The notes under the pieces: generated by a model
What the model saw: only the letters and a program-made list of their open reading frames with translations
Database searches by the model: none
Told to the model about the DNA's origin: nothing
Made by a program: the position numbers and the translations under genes
Assembly: GCA_012932295.1 (NCBI GenBank)
Contig: JAAONU010000006.1
Span: 27,368,882-27,432,881, forward strand
Reading direction: 5' to 3'
Source of the DNA: Cyclina sinensis
Taxonomy: Eukaryota; Mollusca; Bivalvia; Venerida; Veneridae
DNA: 64,000 nt
Shown: positions 37,084-49,208 of the stretch, one piece after another
Layout of the letters: each line of letters begins with the position of its first letter
Position numbering within the stretch: the stretch's first letter is position 1

Positions 37084-37241
37084 ATTTGTTTGTTTTTTAG
37101 TGGAAGATGGGGATTTATTTCATCTCGTGAACACCATATGTTGATATTTTCACTCGTGGCTGCGCCACTCGTGAAAATATCACATATGGTGTTCACTCGA
37201 TGAAATAAATCCTCATCTTCCACAAAAACAAACAAACAAAT
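37084..37241. mobile_element. Foldback palindrome, about 78-bp arms
   Basis: The left arm (37,084-37,160) and right arm (37,164-37,241) are inverse complements with a few mismatches and small indels, around a centre GTGGCTGCGCCAC. The arms contain GGAAGATGGGGATTTATTTC and GAACACCATATG. The sister copies near 15,000 and 29,600 show nothing similar. It could be a short foldback transposon or a hairpin-type repeat; no target duplication was identified. Confidence 0.75.
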
Positions 37242-37667
37242 ATCCTCTATATAAGAGAACATTACAACGACAACAAATGAAATAATTAAAAAGTTAGTAA
37301 GGATTCAGAAAACAAACAAGTTATCAGAGCAGATCCAACTTAAATAAACATGGTCACTTATTTAGCTGACGCAAATATTATTTATCAACTTTTTGAAATA
37401 TTTTCTCTGGCTAAATTGTATTGAAAGTTTGTTAATCTCAATTGTTTATGATATATGAAAGCAGGCAATTGAATGAAATCAGGTGACTGTGTGGAATTTT
37501 AATGACTTATAATAGCCGTCACAAAAGACATAAATAAGTGTTATTTTCATACCGACCAATGATTAACTTTTGCAGTAGCTGAATTCAGACCATATAGACT
37601 GACGTAAAACGTCTTTCTACAAGGTGGGATATTTTCCAGCGCTTTACGATCAACATGTCAGATGTTT

Positions 37668-37712
37668 CAGGTTTCTTATTACAGATGTTGCCTCTGGCTA
37701 AGTTTATTCTAA
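37668..37712 (+). other. Ultra-conserved core D, copy 3
   Basis: TTTCTTATTACAG precedes ATGTTGCCTCTGGCTAAG at 37,685-37,702, followed by TTTATTCTAATC. It is nearly identical to copy 1 despite strong divergence on both sides. Confidence 0.35.
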
Positions 37713-38379
37713 TCCGATTCTCTATATGTCGAATTTATTATTTTACGTAGGGTTGTCCATTTTCTCTCTAATATAATGATGCTTGAATCCTTATTAAGCT
37801 CGTTTATTTGATTTATTCGTTTATTTTAAAATAAGGAACGGGTTGAAAAAACATGCAAATAACTGGTGCCTCGCGATAATACACACTCTGTCTTACTGTC
37901 TTGCTTAGAAATACAGCATTCTCTTTTTATAACCCTCCAATATCAAAGTGTAGATTCAACAAACAAAATATGATGTTGGTTAGACCTTAGGTTGTATGTT
38001 TCTCCTAAAATAAAGGGGGTTCACGGGCATGTACTTAGAAGATTTTAAAGTTTACTATGAAATGGCTGTAACAGCAAATAGTCTTCCCGGAAACGAGAAG
38101 TAATGACTCAGAAAACGACAAAAATGTATTATGTTAACAATCACATTCGGTAAGACAACTTTATTTGATTTTACAAGCACTTTGCCCGAAAAGTTAAAAT
38201 ACATTGTAAACTTGATTTCTTAAGTAGTTTACAGAATATTCTAAAAATTTGCAACAGTAATATTAAGATTATGTTTTATGAAAAAATTGAGAAGACTGAA
38301 TACTAACGTTGTTTTAACATTAAGAGTGACGACATGTCAAGGATTGGATCGATAAAAAAACTGAAAGTAACATGGAGGA

Positions 38380-40200
38380 CATTAAAACATTTCTCCATTA
38401 GGAGTATCTATTTCGGATCATACATACCGTCAATGATTAAGGCAAATTGATCGGAGGGTATTTACTTAAAATGTCCTCGAGCAAAGGAACATACATGTCT
38501 GGAATCGTATCACAAGCAAATCTATCCTCAATCCTTTCTTTGTTGAATATACGCATGACTGAAACACACATATATATAATGCCACATTTACATAAGAGTA
38601 GAGTTTAGTTAATTGTCTGATTTTGCCATCCGATTTATTCATATTAGCATGCACACCAGTCATTTTGTCATACTTGAACTTCAGCTAGGCATTCGGAATT
38701 ATGTAGCTTTAACGCACCTTACCCGTCAATTACCATTTATTGGAAGTGTTGCATCTACTTTCATTTTCATTTTCCTTGCAGGGGTAAAGGTGATAGAAGT
38801 GAATATTACCATTAGTTTGTGTTTTATGAAAACACTGATTACAGAAGAAATAGATACAGATATCCATGTAGTATTATGTGTAATTTTTTTATCTTTCCCT
38901 TTATATAGCAAATAGTACGTGCAATGTTGTCTAAAAATAACAGGCAGTGCATTTTTTATACTTCTCGCAGCGTGTAAAACTACATATTTTATTTTAGGGA
39001 ATGTAGATCCAATGATTCTGTTAAATCTCATTGGGAATGAAACCTGACACTTTGATTGCATCTTATGCGTGATAGATTTCCGAATAATGTAGAAAGAAAT
39101 TACTGTAGTTTTCTACATTTCAAATCAACCTCAATTAGAAATAAAAGAGATATGTTATCCTGATTAATTTTCCGAAATGAATAAAGGCAGCAGAAAACTT
39201 ATGCAGTACCTCCACAACGAAGAGTGCTCAGGGTCCAAAATTTACATTTTAACGAGTATTTTCTGTTTCGAGTAGTTGTTTCTGTCTTGATTAATATTTT
39301 TACTACATATTCGATCAACATTTTATTTTTTATATGACTTATTGGAGTTTTAAATTTTGTTTTTAAACAATGTGTCATGAGATATTATGGTAAATTCTTC
39401 AAAACATTTTTTCTTGTAATCCAGCGGGACTTACTGCGAGATTATTCACTAATGTTTTAGTTTCCGTGAAAGACAGATTTGTAAAAATAATCTTTGAGTT
39501 TTAGGAAAGGGTAAGAGTAAAGATTTATGTTTTTATGGTTTATTATATAAAGTAGTTTATTTGTTTACTTTGAATAATGAAGTGGTAATTACTGCATGAA
39601 TAAAATTCTCTGTATTTAAAAAAAGTAACTGTCTTAAATATTACATGGTTTTGCTTCCACAGCGAGTATGATCTCCATTTGTTAGTAATTATTGCGGTCT
39701 AATGGTAATATAATGCAATATTTGTCATTGGTTTCTCAAACTGAAACCAAAGGCTTAATGATTAGTAGAGTAAGCGACTCTGGTGAAGAAAAGGACATAA
39801 AACGAAAAAAAAAACTTATTTCTCTAATGCAGAGGCATTTATATTTTGGTGGGAATTTTTAATACTGGATCGATTTTGAAAGATTTATTTTAATATTAAA
39901 ACTTTCCACGCAGAGGAAGATGATTTGGTGAAATCTAATGTAAATTTAAAGAAGACCAAATTACCTTTATGCTCATCAACCCACATTGCGTATTATTAAT
40001 AAACACAACCAACCTTGTGTAAAAACGTTATAGCTAGAATGTTATAACACAGTTATCAAGTAGTAACAAAATCATGCAAAAATAATCATGGCAAATTAAT
40101 TGAGTGACATGGACTGTGTGTTGATGTTGTTCTTTGTAAGAGATAAAGAAATGGCGAAACCAATTTTTAAGCTTTTTAGGAGAATAAAATAATCCTTAAC
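38380..40200. repeat. Segmental duplication block H, copy 2
   Basis: 38,380-38,470 matches 31,075-31,190. 38,940-39,310 matches 48,820-49,200 (TGCAGTACCTCC..GAAGAG pieces). 39,370-39,480 matches 49,725-49,760 joined to 51,270-51,330, giving the empty site for the Tc1 element there. 39,690-39,970 matches 31,461, 41,955 and 51,570. Overlapping frames at 38,466-39,061 on both strands are not conserved. Confidence 0.6.
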
Positions 40201-40599
40201 TAATCATTTACTATGCCAACCCTAAGGAACAACTTACGAAATCCCTCATAAAAATCTTTTAAAAATGTTAAATTAAAACTACAACCATACGCATGATAAA
40301 GTCAAACTGATAAAGAAAATATGAAATGGAAAGTAAAACTTGATCGTAGACATGAGAATGGACGATTGTATACAAGTGCTTACCTAGTAGACTATAAGTC
40401 ACCTCATGTTTGACAGAAAAAATCGTACTTCTTATCGATAAGAAATTTACAAGTCACCTAGTACATTAATTTATAGTCAGTCGTATTATTAGAAATAATG
40501 TTATCGAGTTTTCGTTTTGAATCTCTTTTTTTCTGAGTCACAGAGACGTGGTTTTATGAGTCGCTTTACCTTCGACACTTCTACACATTATAAAAAAAT

Positions 40600-40830
40600 G
40601 CCACTGCTCCGTATTGACATTTATCTTTTTTTTGTTCAAAATGTTTCATCTGTACTGTTTGAATTGCTGCGCGTGTTCGCCGAACTTCTTTTCTGTTGTG
40701 TGTACTCTTAATACTGTATCTTTAAGAACCATTTTTCCTTTTGAAGAAATGATAAAGATAAAGAAAGTATCAAACATCCATCTTGTTATGTGTACTACTC
40801 AAATCAAAATTCAGTCGAGATCCAGGATTA
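40600..40830. repeat. A-segment family, copy 6 (partial), with an empty site
   Basis: Only the right part of the family is recognisable (CTGTTTGAATTGCTGCGCGTG near 40,655). It then continues as TTGTTATGTGTACTACTCAAAT and CGAGATCCAGGATTATTG (40,783-40,832), matching both sides of the composite repeat at 22,971-24,832. This is therefore an uninterrupted relative of that insertion site. Confidence 0.6.
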
Positions 40831-41099
40831 TTGAAAATACTGAAAAAAAAGAAAATATACAAATTTGTAAACAGTCGTTATTTTTTCTATTATAGTTGAT
40901 TGTTTTAAGACTTGGAAGTCAATGAATTGAGAATAAATGTACTTAAGTGTTTTTCTTACAGAATTTACATAAACTCTTCATAATTATTGAATCAATGGCC
41001 TAAAGGTGTCTGCTTATTTTGTGAAAAAAATATTTTAAAACGCTACATTTCAGCTCCTCTGAAAAGTAAAATATTGAATAGAAAATGAGACCTTAGCCC

Positions 41100-42340
41100 C
41101 AAACTTTAAACTAAGCATTGAGCATTGAAGTCATGAAATATTGTGATAATTCTTCAAAATCTTTTATTTTTTAATCAAATAAGACTTCCTCTGAAAATTC
41201 CTTATTTAGATGTAACAGAGGGGTAAAGAAGTAAGTACTTTAAATGTTTATCAGATGAAGTGTAATTTGTTTAATTTTGATCGTGAAGTGGTTATTGCTG
41301 CAAGAATAAAGTTTTTTTAAGCCCCCTTTTAGGGGGTCACTTAGATTTGCTCTTGTCCATCTGTCTGTTTGACTGTCTGTCCGCCCTTTCGTCTTACTGT
41401 CCGACTGCCCTAAAGTTTGTGTCACGCGAGTCAGCCAACAATTTTGCACTTAGGTTATGAAACTTCACAGAGAAAAAGATCAGCAAGTGAAGTTGCGCAC
41501 AGGTTTTTTTTCTTTTCCCTCAATCCAGGAAAAGCAAAGTAAAGGCCCTTGATTTCGTGAAAAAGTTAAAAAAAATAACGTTCGTGTCATGTTCTCAAGA
41601 AAAACTATTTCACCCCGGGTCAAGAAACTTTAAGGGATTAATATTAGCAAGTGAAGTTGTACATCTGGGGTTCTTCGTTTCCATCCTTCTTGGTCGAACA
41701 GAGTTATTGCCCTTGTTTAAGCGAAAAAAGTAACCAAAACCTTTGTGTCACACATTCAGCCAACACTTTTGCACTGAGGGCATAACACCAGCAAGTAAGG
41801 TTGTGGACCTGTTTTTAATATTTTTTTTTCAATTAATTTACAGATACCTTGACAACACACGGCCCACTCCTTACCTCGGAAACTGATTCTGAGAGTCATC
41901 TGGACACATTTCTACTTTCCTTTTAGATTAGATAAAATTTATGTATCTTAGTAATGATTGTGGTCTTATGGTAATTTAAAGGAATACTATTCACTGGCTT
42001 TTTCAACTGAAATTGAAGACACTTATCAACGAATTTAGCGACTTTGGTGACAATATCCTTATTTCTCTTATGCAGAGACACCTATATTTCCACTGTTATG
42101 ATTTAGTAATGGATAGATTCTGAAAGATGCATTTGGTTCTTTAGATTTTACATGCAGAAGAAGAGAATTAGAAGAAAATTCAATCGAAAAATTCTTTAAG
42201 GCTGATTAAGAAAAGTATGGCTCAGATTACCTTTTGCTCAATTGCTCTAATCAGACTTATATCATATCGCCATATATCAACAAACACAACCAATCAGTGT
42301 GTAAAGACGTTGTCTAACGTGTACCAAGGCATCCGTTTAA
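41100..42340. repeat. Segmental duplication block H, copy 3
   Basis: 41,130-41,300 and 41,905-42,320 match the other H copies, separated by a second composite repeat. It follows copy 6 of the A-segment directly, with the C and D landmarks missing, so this version of the unit has a large internal deletion. Confidence 0.55.
41315..41900 (+). mobile_element. Second composite repeat with hairpin end and GTCTGTC tract
   Basis: The left end is a hairpin (GCCCCCTTTTAGGGGGT, about 41,321-41,337), followed by a CTGTCTGTT/GTCCGCC tract (about 41,355-41,410). A core then repeats GCAAGTGAAGTTG-like blocks at about 41,483, 41,653 and 41,795, with CAGCCAACA-TTTTGCACT blocks at about 41,430 and 41,758. This resembles the layout of the pearl-like repeats, but the sequence family is different. 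The sister H blocks near 31,350, 39,620 and 51,470 run through without it. The right end is uncertain. Confidence 0.6.
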
Positions 42341-42393
42341 TAGTCTGAATGAATATAAGTATACTTTTCGAAAAATATTCTAATTATTGATAC

Positions 42394-42591
42394 GTGCCTT
42401 TACGTAAATTACTTTACTTTACCACTTTCTACATTACCCAAATCTGTATGTCATTGCTACTCAGTCGCAATTATATTTTTATGCGAGAAGAGATATTAAC
42501 AGCACATCTTGGGCTTCGAATGGAAATTTTCGGCGCTAAAGATGAAGATCGACGTGCAGTTCTATATGCTGATAGTTTATGTAGGGCTTAA
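42394..42591 (+). other. Weak candidate terminal exon
   Basis: A 65-codon frame ends in a 36-residue stretch with balanced, coding-like composition (starting MREEILTAHLGL, containing IFGAKDEDRRAV, then stop). The DNA here is less AT-rich than its surroundings and a CTACTCAG acceptor-like string lies just upstream. It is not present in the sister copy downstream of 51,830. I do not recognise the peptide. It may be a fragment of an old gene or mobile element, or chance. Confidence 0.15.
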
Positions 42592-44375
42592 ATCGGTCAA
42601 ATACATTACAAGAAGTAAGTTTATTAACAGATACTAGGACGGTTTTGCAGTGTAAAATAGTTAAACAAAATGCATATTTTTGAAGGAAAGACAACCTTAA
42701 GTGACCAGAATACTATTGGAGTTTTAAGTTAGTTTGAATAAAGAAAAAGAAAGCTCTATGACTGGCATAAATTTCTATTTTGAAAGTATAAGAACGCATT
42801 AAAAATTAAATATGTGATACTGATCACTTAATTAAGCAGATATAAGAAACCGCATCAGTTATCAGAATTTACTCGTATTCTTTGCTTTGGGGTTTAGAAA
42901 AGACGAAACAAACGTGACGCGTTACGATGAAATGAGCCTCATCAGTGGCTTTTTTAACAAAAAGAGAAAAACAATCTTCTTTACCGCTATAATTCTATTA
43001 CGCTCCATCAAAAGCTATGTGAATACATTACCGTTACTTCACACCGCTGCTTTAATAAGAGTAGATTTATGATATTGACCTTTACAATGAACTTTTAAAC
43101 AACCAATGAAAGTGCACCAATATCCCCGTAACCAAAAAATCTTGAAACCATTTTTCATTTGTTTAAACGATCATGTGATTCAAAAAATTATAAACAGACA
43201 GGTGTTTTCTGACAATTTCGTAAACACATTGCAACTACGTGTTTACGTTAAAATCTTAATACAGCAATTAAATGTCTAAAGACAAACATACCATCATGGT
43301 TGTAACCTTTTTGATTGTTTTACTGGTTTATTTACGTATACATATTAAATAAACTCTTTGAAAAGTGAAATAGATAAGTAACATGCATACGAGAACTGTT
43401 TGTTTACATTTTGGGTTGTCAAGTGTATGTATGGACGTTTAGCTATAGGCTAGTCACTGACTGGCTGAAAAGTAACTGTGGATTTCCCTGTCTAAAAATA
43501 AAAACATCGTTCTGAAAATTGAATTTTAGCAGAGGTAAGAAAGTGAAACATTCGACCGATGCGCAGGACAGTATAGTATATATCTATATTCGGATTATAT
43601 ATCAAATTATGCAGACATAAAAATATGAAGGTTGTTTGAAAAGTGGTTTTGGAGTCCAGTGTTCAGGCACTCAAGTCACAACACTTTTTAATCCGTTTTG
43701 CTTCCTGTGGACGCTTATTTTATCTATCTTTGTCAAAATTCAAATCCTTTCTATTTAAATTTGTTTCTTTTATTCTGAAGTTTTAAACACATGAAAAGTC
43801 AAAGGAAGTTGCGAACATTTAAAAACGGAAGCTATGTATCTCTGAATATCAAGTTTTTATTATAACAACATTGATCCTTATCAATTAAAAGACGAAGAAT
43901 TTATGTGGACCATTTGCAATGTTTAATATATGCTTTTTTGTTAGTGATTTTATACGCTCCTTAAGGCATTCCATACCATACGAAAATTAACTCGGGTACT
44001 TAGCCAAAATCAAATTACACATAATTACATATGCAGTTTTATTTTGTCAGTTTCACGCTTTGTTTGAAGGCAAATTTTAAGAATGTGAAGGTAAATTAAG
44101 GAAGGATTTTAGCGTATTCCATCTACTAAAAACCCACTTGGTCTATTTCAATTTTGCTTTACCAAAATGTCCCCAGGTGATGGCTCTCTTTCATATTTAT
44201 GAAATATATTGTGTTCCGTGCCGAACGATAGTGCTTTTAGTGAAAAAGGAAACCTTAAGCTCATTTCCTCAGCCACCGATCAACCAATCTGGAAATAATT
44301 CTAAATCATCTCAAATAGATCTTCGATGATCCTTTACATAGATTTGAAACTATTGCGATCGATAAAACTTTTTAA

Positions 44376-44655
44376 CTTAGATACTTGATTTTTTACAAAA
44401 TCTTCAACAAAAGGGCCATGATGACCATATATCACTTACCTGGGCATCATTGCTCTTACCAGCATGGCCAGGTATTTCATTTCAATTTACGGAACTTGCC
44501 ACAAGGTGAAAATAGTTTGGAATGTCTTAGTATGTTGTTGCCTTGGTTGACTGTTTTCCCTGGCCATGCTGGTAAGAGCAATGATGCCCAGGTAAGTGAT
44601 ATATGGTCATCATGGCCCTTTTGTTGAAGATTTTGTAAAAATTCAAGTATCTAAG
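44376..44655. repeat. Near-perfect 97-bp inverted duplication
   Basis: The left arm 44,376-44,472 and right arm 44,559-44,655 are inverse complements with one mismatch noted, separated by 86 bases. The sister block (about 54,130-54,365) has a diverged version of the spacer and of the outer part of the right arm (GATATATGGTCATCATGG) but no left arm. The left arm was therefore probably made by inverted copying of the right arm after the block duplicated. The 80-codon frame at 44,385-44,627 is a by-product. Confidence 0.85.
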
Positions 44656-46345
44656 GACTAGTGGTACAGCATTTAGTTAGGCAAAAAATCAGTCGAATAT
44701 TTTGTTGTTATATATTATTACAACGTGTATTTTATAATTAACTGAAGTAACTCGCCCAACCACTCTTAAAATCACAATCCGTTTGTACACCATGCCATTG
44801 TTAACAATAAAAATTTGCAAATTAGTTCATTTTCTTCACACTATCTATCAAGATTATTCAGATATTAAGGTTAACATTCAATAAATGCATATGCGTACAT
44901 TTTATATTCTTTCTTAGGAAAACAATATCTGATTATTCTTCCTTTTAATGTTTCTCCCACCTTTTATCTCTCATGAATACTTTTTTCACATGAACAATGT
45001 AAACCTTATTTCTCATACTTACATTCTTTTTACATTCTTTCTAACCGATTTAAAGTCCAAGAAAAAAAACAAGAACAACATATCATGTTCTAGACATTTT
45101 ATTACTATCCAACATTACACCACCATATCATATTCAATTCTCTTATGAATTCATTTGATTTAAGTAATACAAGTTTTAATAGGTTCCACAAATTTACTGT
45201 GATTCTCATTCCATAAATTCTTTTCTAAAGCTTTTATGAGGAAAAGCATTGATTTTTAAGGTTCTGATGGTGAACAGTTTCAGGCTTTGTTGAACAGGCG
45301 TACTAGTCAATAACATAATGAAGAATTATAGCTCCGGTTCTTTTGTACTCATATAAAACTTTCAAGTAAATAAAGTGAAAAACGCAAATCACGACAAACC
45401 ACAGTCAGAAAGCATACAGGCAAAAAGAGTGAAATAGCTTTCTTATGAAAGATATACATTTGCCATACATGAATACCATGATAGAAGTTTTTGTTATAAA
45501 GCAGTATTAAAATTTTGTTGAATACTAAGCTGTGTTTCAAGTCCAGTCACAATATCCAAAAATAATTTATTAAATCCAAGGCGATCTTACTCGCTGGAAC
45601 AGTAGAAAGTTAATATTATAACAGCTTTACGAAAAGATTTCTATAATTTTGTCTACAAAGCTTTTGAAGAATAAAATCAACATGTGAACGTATAAAAAGT
45701 GGATTGCTTATTGTCAAAAATAATACGTTTATTATAGATCAGCCTTATTGCCATTGGATATTGGAAACATACAGGATTGTGTTAACCTTAAAGTTTCCCA
45801 TCAATCTTAACAAATTTTTCTTTTACTGTCATAGCAACCCGAGGAGTAAATATATTCTATAGTCCGTTTATGTTACCATGTTTATCAGTACGATCACCGT
45901 TTATGTAGCAGTCTAGCAATTGACAGAATTACGTTAACGTTGGCGTATTTTTACAAATGATACATTTGAATGTACCGTATTGGTTTCCGTATTTTCTTTA
46001 TTTTGATTTTAGCATATGCAATAAAAGTGTAATTCACTTTCCACTGTGCACTCGTTTTTTCTAAAGTCGCGTGTTATTTTATCACTTCGCTGGAAGAACT
46101 CGTGCAAATATCTCAGTACAAAGCAATAAAACCTTTAAAAACAACTACAAGCTAAGTTTTATTTGAAGCTGTTGGTCTTAATATGATAAACGCACCGCAA
46201 GTGCCATATTAATATCTGAAATGCAGGTCAATGACATTTCGAACGGAATGATATTCAAGGAACAGAATGTAATATATTTATGTAAGTGGAAGGTGGCTTG
46301 TACAGATTGACCTTCAAACATTTTCAGTACAATACCTAATGGCAA

Positions 46346-46368
46346 CCAAGATCTCTCTCTCTCTCTCT
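46346..46368 (+). repeat. CT microsatellite
   Basis: A (TC)n tract of about nine units. Its partner at 60,830 is not expanded. Confidence 0.8.
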
Positions 46369-46645
46369 GCCTGGAAAGCCTTGAGAAGTAAGAAAAAAAA
46401 ACAAGTCATATTTTTAAAGCCAGGAGAAGATATAATGACCCAAAATCGGAAAATATACACATAGCACATATTGCAGGTTAAGTGGTTACTATTAGAAAGA
46501 ACTCACTCTGTGAGTATTGCTGTACAAATTGAACATTGAGTTCTTACTTCTATTTGTTTGCCCTCTTAAAACGAACTTTTTTCATATATAAGAAAAGACC
46601 ATATGGTAAGTAGTCTCAGTTCACTTATAACAGCCAAAACGGGAG

Positions 46646-46710
46646 TGGAGGTTCAGTGGTGCAGTGGTAACGTACATTACTTGTAACCAAGCTTTGACGA
46701 AGTCAAATGC
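46646..46710 (+). other. tRNA-derived relic, copy 1
   Basis: GTGGTGCAGTGGTAACG (A-box region, about 46,655-46,671) is followed by ACTTGTAACCAAGCTTTGACG. The B box is eroded compared with the sister copy at 61,090-61,160. It was present before the W duplication. Confidence 0.5.
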
Positions 46711-46744
46711 GCCCACTGACACTTATAATTATAATTGTTCTCCC

Positions 46745-46747
<3 letters not shown>

Positions 46748-46776
<29 letters not shown>
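46748..46776 (+). repeat. GA microsatellite
   Basis: A (GA)n tract of about 14 units. The sister position near 61,338-61,375 holds a mixed GA/CAGA tract. Confidence 0.85.
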
Positions 46777-46778
<2 letters not shown>

Positions 46779-47159
46779 CGTGGGTTATATTACAAATTAA
46801 ATTGTATTTGCATAATGTTCACTCCTGCACCGCTATGAATATTGTATGTATTTTGTTATTATAACGATGAACTGTATATGTTCAAGTTATATAAATAAAA
46901 TTACTTTTCTAGAAAAACATTATCATCGAGGTCTGTCTCTACATACATATTGCTAAACGGTAGTAAAATTGTATCAATTTTATTTTTCTTAAACCATTAA
47001 AATCAATCGAAAAAAAGGTCAATTATTTATATATTCGATTCAGTATCACATTTCCAGCAAATAAAATTTTCTTAATGTTCATGCGAATAGCAGTATCACT
47101 TTTTCGGACTGGTGCCGAGATTAGTACTTTATTTGGCTCTGCTAACTGGGACGGTTTGC

Positions 47160-48780
47160 CGCTAATTGTGTCAGGCATCTATTATTTTGCGGGACAAATA
47201 AGTTAGTCACTTCATAAAATTAATAAGGACTCGAAAATTATAAGCTGGTAATTAAAACCTATTGCCCTTAAACAACTAAAACGAAATTGGCCATAAAAGG
47301 CTTATTTTATAGAAACGATATCTAGGCATGTTCTTTAGATCCTTTAAAATTGTAAAAGTCTACTGTTAGTTCCTTTTTTGTTGATTTTTCAATCAATATT
47401 ACAGATGATATTATTTGAAACATTTTATTGTTAAGGCTGTTATGTTTATATTCAAAATATTTGAATATATGTTAAAGTAGTCATATTTATTGAAGGCTAA
47501 TGCATTACCAAAAAACTAAACAAGTTTCTATCCTTGAGATATATTACCTACAAATATGCTTCTTTAAGAGTAAGCGTTAAGAATTTCCATTTTATTGAAC
47601 GCACATATCGGTATAGCTTTCTCGAGATAGCTTGTGAGAATCTTTTTTAGAACTATGTCTAGACATAGTCCTTTTGACATGACGTATGGGCATAGTTCTT
47701 TTTACTTGATGTTTGTGTATAGTTCCTTTAAGATAACGTACCAGCTTAGTTATTCTGAGATCCTGTATGGACATAGGTCTGAGCTTATTTTTGAGGTTAG
47801 ACGTTTCTTTGGGTGGATTGTTCGCCAAAGAATAATGAATGAATTCTCAATGCAATAATCACTGATCGTTAAGTTCCCCCTATGTATAGATATAAAAAAT
47901 CTAACCTTTCAATTTAGAAAATAGAATGTATGATATAAATGATGCTTCAAGCAAAATATGAAAGTTCGTATGCCTTGTGGTTTTGAAAAAGATATTATAA
48001 GTATTTTATAATATATGTCTGTGCAAGTGTCCCACTGAGAAGGGCCAATTTAGACAGGGTGCTAATACCATGTGGTAAATGATGTCATTTAGGCTGTTGC
48101 AAGCAGCATTTTTTGCCTCGATTCGGATTAGAAAACAGCTGTAAGTATTTTATTGCTTCATCAATTTTAATGGTATATAGCGCACGCGAAGCAGAATATT
48201 ATGTTCTACAGATTGGCCCTGATGATTCTTTGGTTAGATGTACTTAATTTCCTTACATTCGGGAACACTGATGCAATTTTGGCGATAGCAAACATATTTT
48301 TGCGAACTCTATTTCCCGAATGTTAAGAAAAACTGCAAATCGGACAAAAGAATCCTTAGGACCTATATGTAGGGCACAATTTTTCGCTTCCCATGCGCTA
48401 TATCCCCTTATAATTGATGTAGATATAAAATCCTTAAAGCTATTTCCTTATCCGAATCGAGGTAAAAAAATGCTGCTTGCGACAGCCGAAATGACATCAT
48501 ATACCATGTAGTATGGTCTTTCTGATGAATAAGTGATTAAAATTATTGTCATAATTTGGCATTTGGTTATATGGTACAGTTTCTTAAAACACGTAAAATA
48601 AACATTTACTGAATTTCAAAAGTAGGTTTTAAATCACCGTTTATTTTTAAACAGTTGTTAGCAGGGGGTAAATAAGTTGAAAGTTCCATTAGTAAGTTCT
48701 GTATAAACACATAAATTACATCTGAAAGTAGATACAGAAGTCGCTGTATTATATGCTTAATTTTCATCTTTCCCAAATAA
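47160..48780. other. No supported gene
   Basis: Apart from the 27-bp minisatellite, nothing was recognised. A 63-codon forward frame at 48,320-48,511 has fairly balanced composition but no motif and no conserved relative in the window. Confidence 0.4.
47637..47800. repeat. 27-bp minisatellite
   Basis: Degenerate units begin CATAGT(C/T)C at 47,664, 47,691, 47,718, 47,745 and 47,772, exactly 27 bases apart. Because 27 is a multiple of three and units lack stops, frames stay open through the array on both strands (47,592-47,828 minus and 47,634-47,858 plus). The minus frame gives a repeated basic nonapeptide (for example TMPIRHVKR). There is no other evidence that it is expressed. Confidence 0.8.
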
Positions 48781-49208
48781 AAGCAAGTTAAAAGATTTAT
48801 TACATCATTGCAATATTTTCTTGGAATAGCAGTATATTTTTATTCTCTTTGTAGCCTGTTTAACTACACACTTTATCTGAGAAAAGTAGATCCGCATATG
48901 TTGTAAAATTTTATTCGAATATTTACCTGAAATAAAAACTGACATTTTGATTACAGCTTATGCGTGATAAATTTTCAAATTCCAAATTAGAAACGAAAAT
49001 AACTATCGTATTCGATATTTTGTACAAACGTCAATAAAAATGTGAATAAAGTGTTCTAAATTGTTGATTCAAAACGCTGAAAAATAGAAAAAACTTAATG
49101 CAGTACCTACTCACTGAAGAGTACTCAGTTTCAAAGATTTACAATTTACTCAGTATTTTCTGCTTCGAACTGTTATTTTTGTGTAGATGAATATATTTTA
49201 CAATAAAT

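Larger units (their letters stand above)
32550..38380. repeat. Segmental duplication block Y, copy 3
   Basis: This is the third version of the block seen at 11,250-16,000 and 24,840-31,070, with the C landmark at 35,715-35,905 and the D core at 37,685. A Tc1/mariner relic and a foldback palindrome interrupt it. Reverse frames at 35,910-36,173 and 37,038-37,262 are not conserved, and the latter lies in the palindrome. Confidence 0.6.
42840..47150. repeat. Segmental duplication block W, copy 1
   Basis: This is collinear with 52,815-62,975. Landmarks are 42,845-42,950 with 52,815-52,915, 43,625-43,880 with 53,490-53,660, 43,960-44,335 with 53,740-54,125, 44,740-44,800 with 59,300-59,365, 46,475-46,710 with 60,940-61,160 and 47,090-47,155 with 62,910-62,975. 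Subtracting the copia insertion, the second copy is of comparable length. No gene is supported inside it. Confidence 0.65.

Noticed and set aside
38466..39061. Overlapping frames of 65-111 codons on both strands
   Set aside because: Neither strand's frame is kept in the paralogous stretch near 48,800-49,000.
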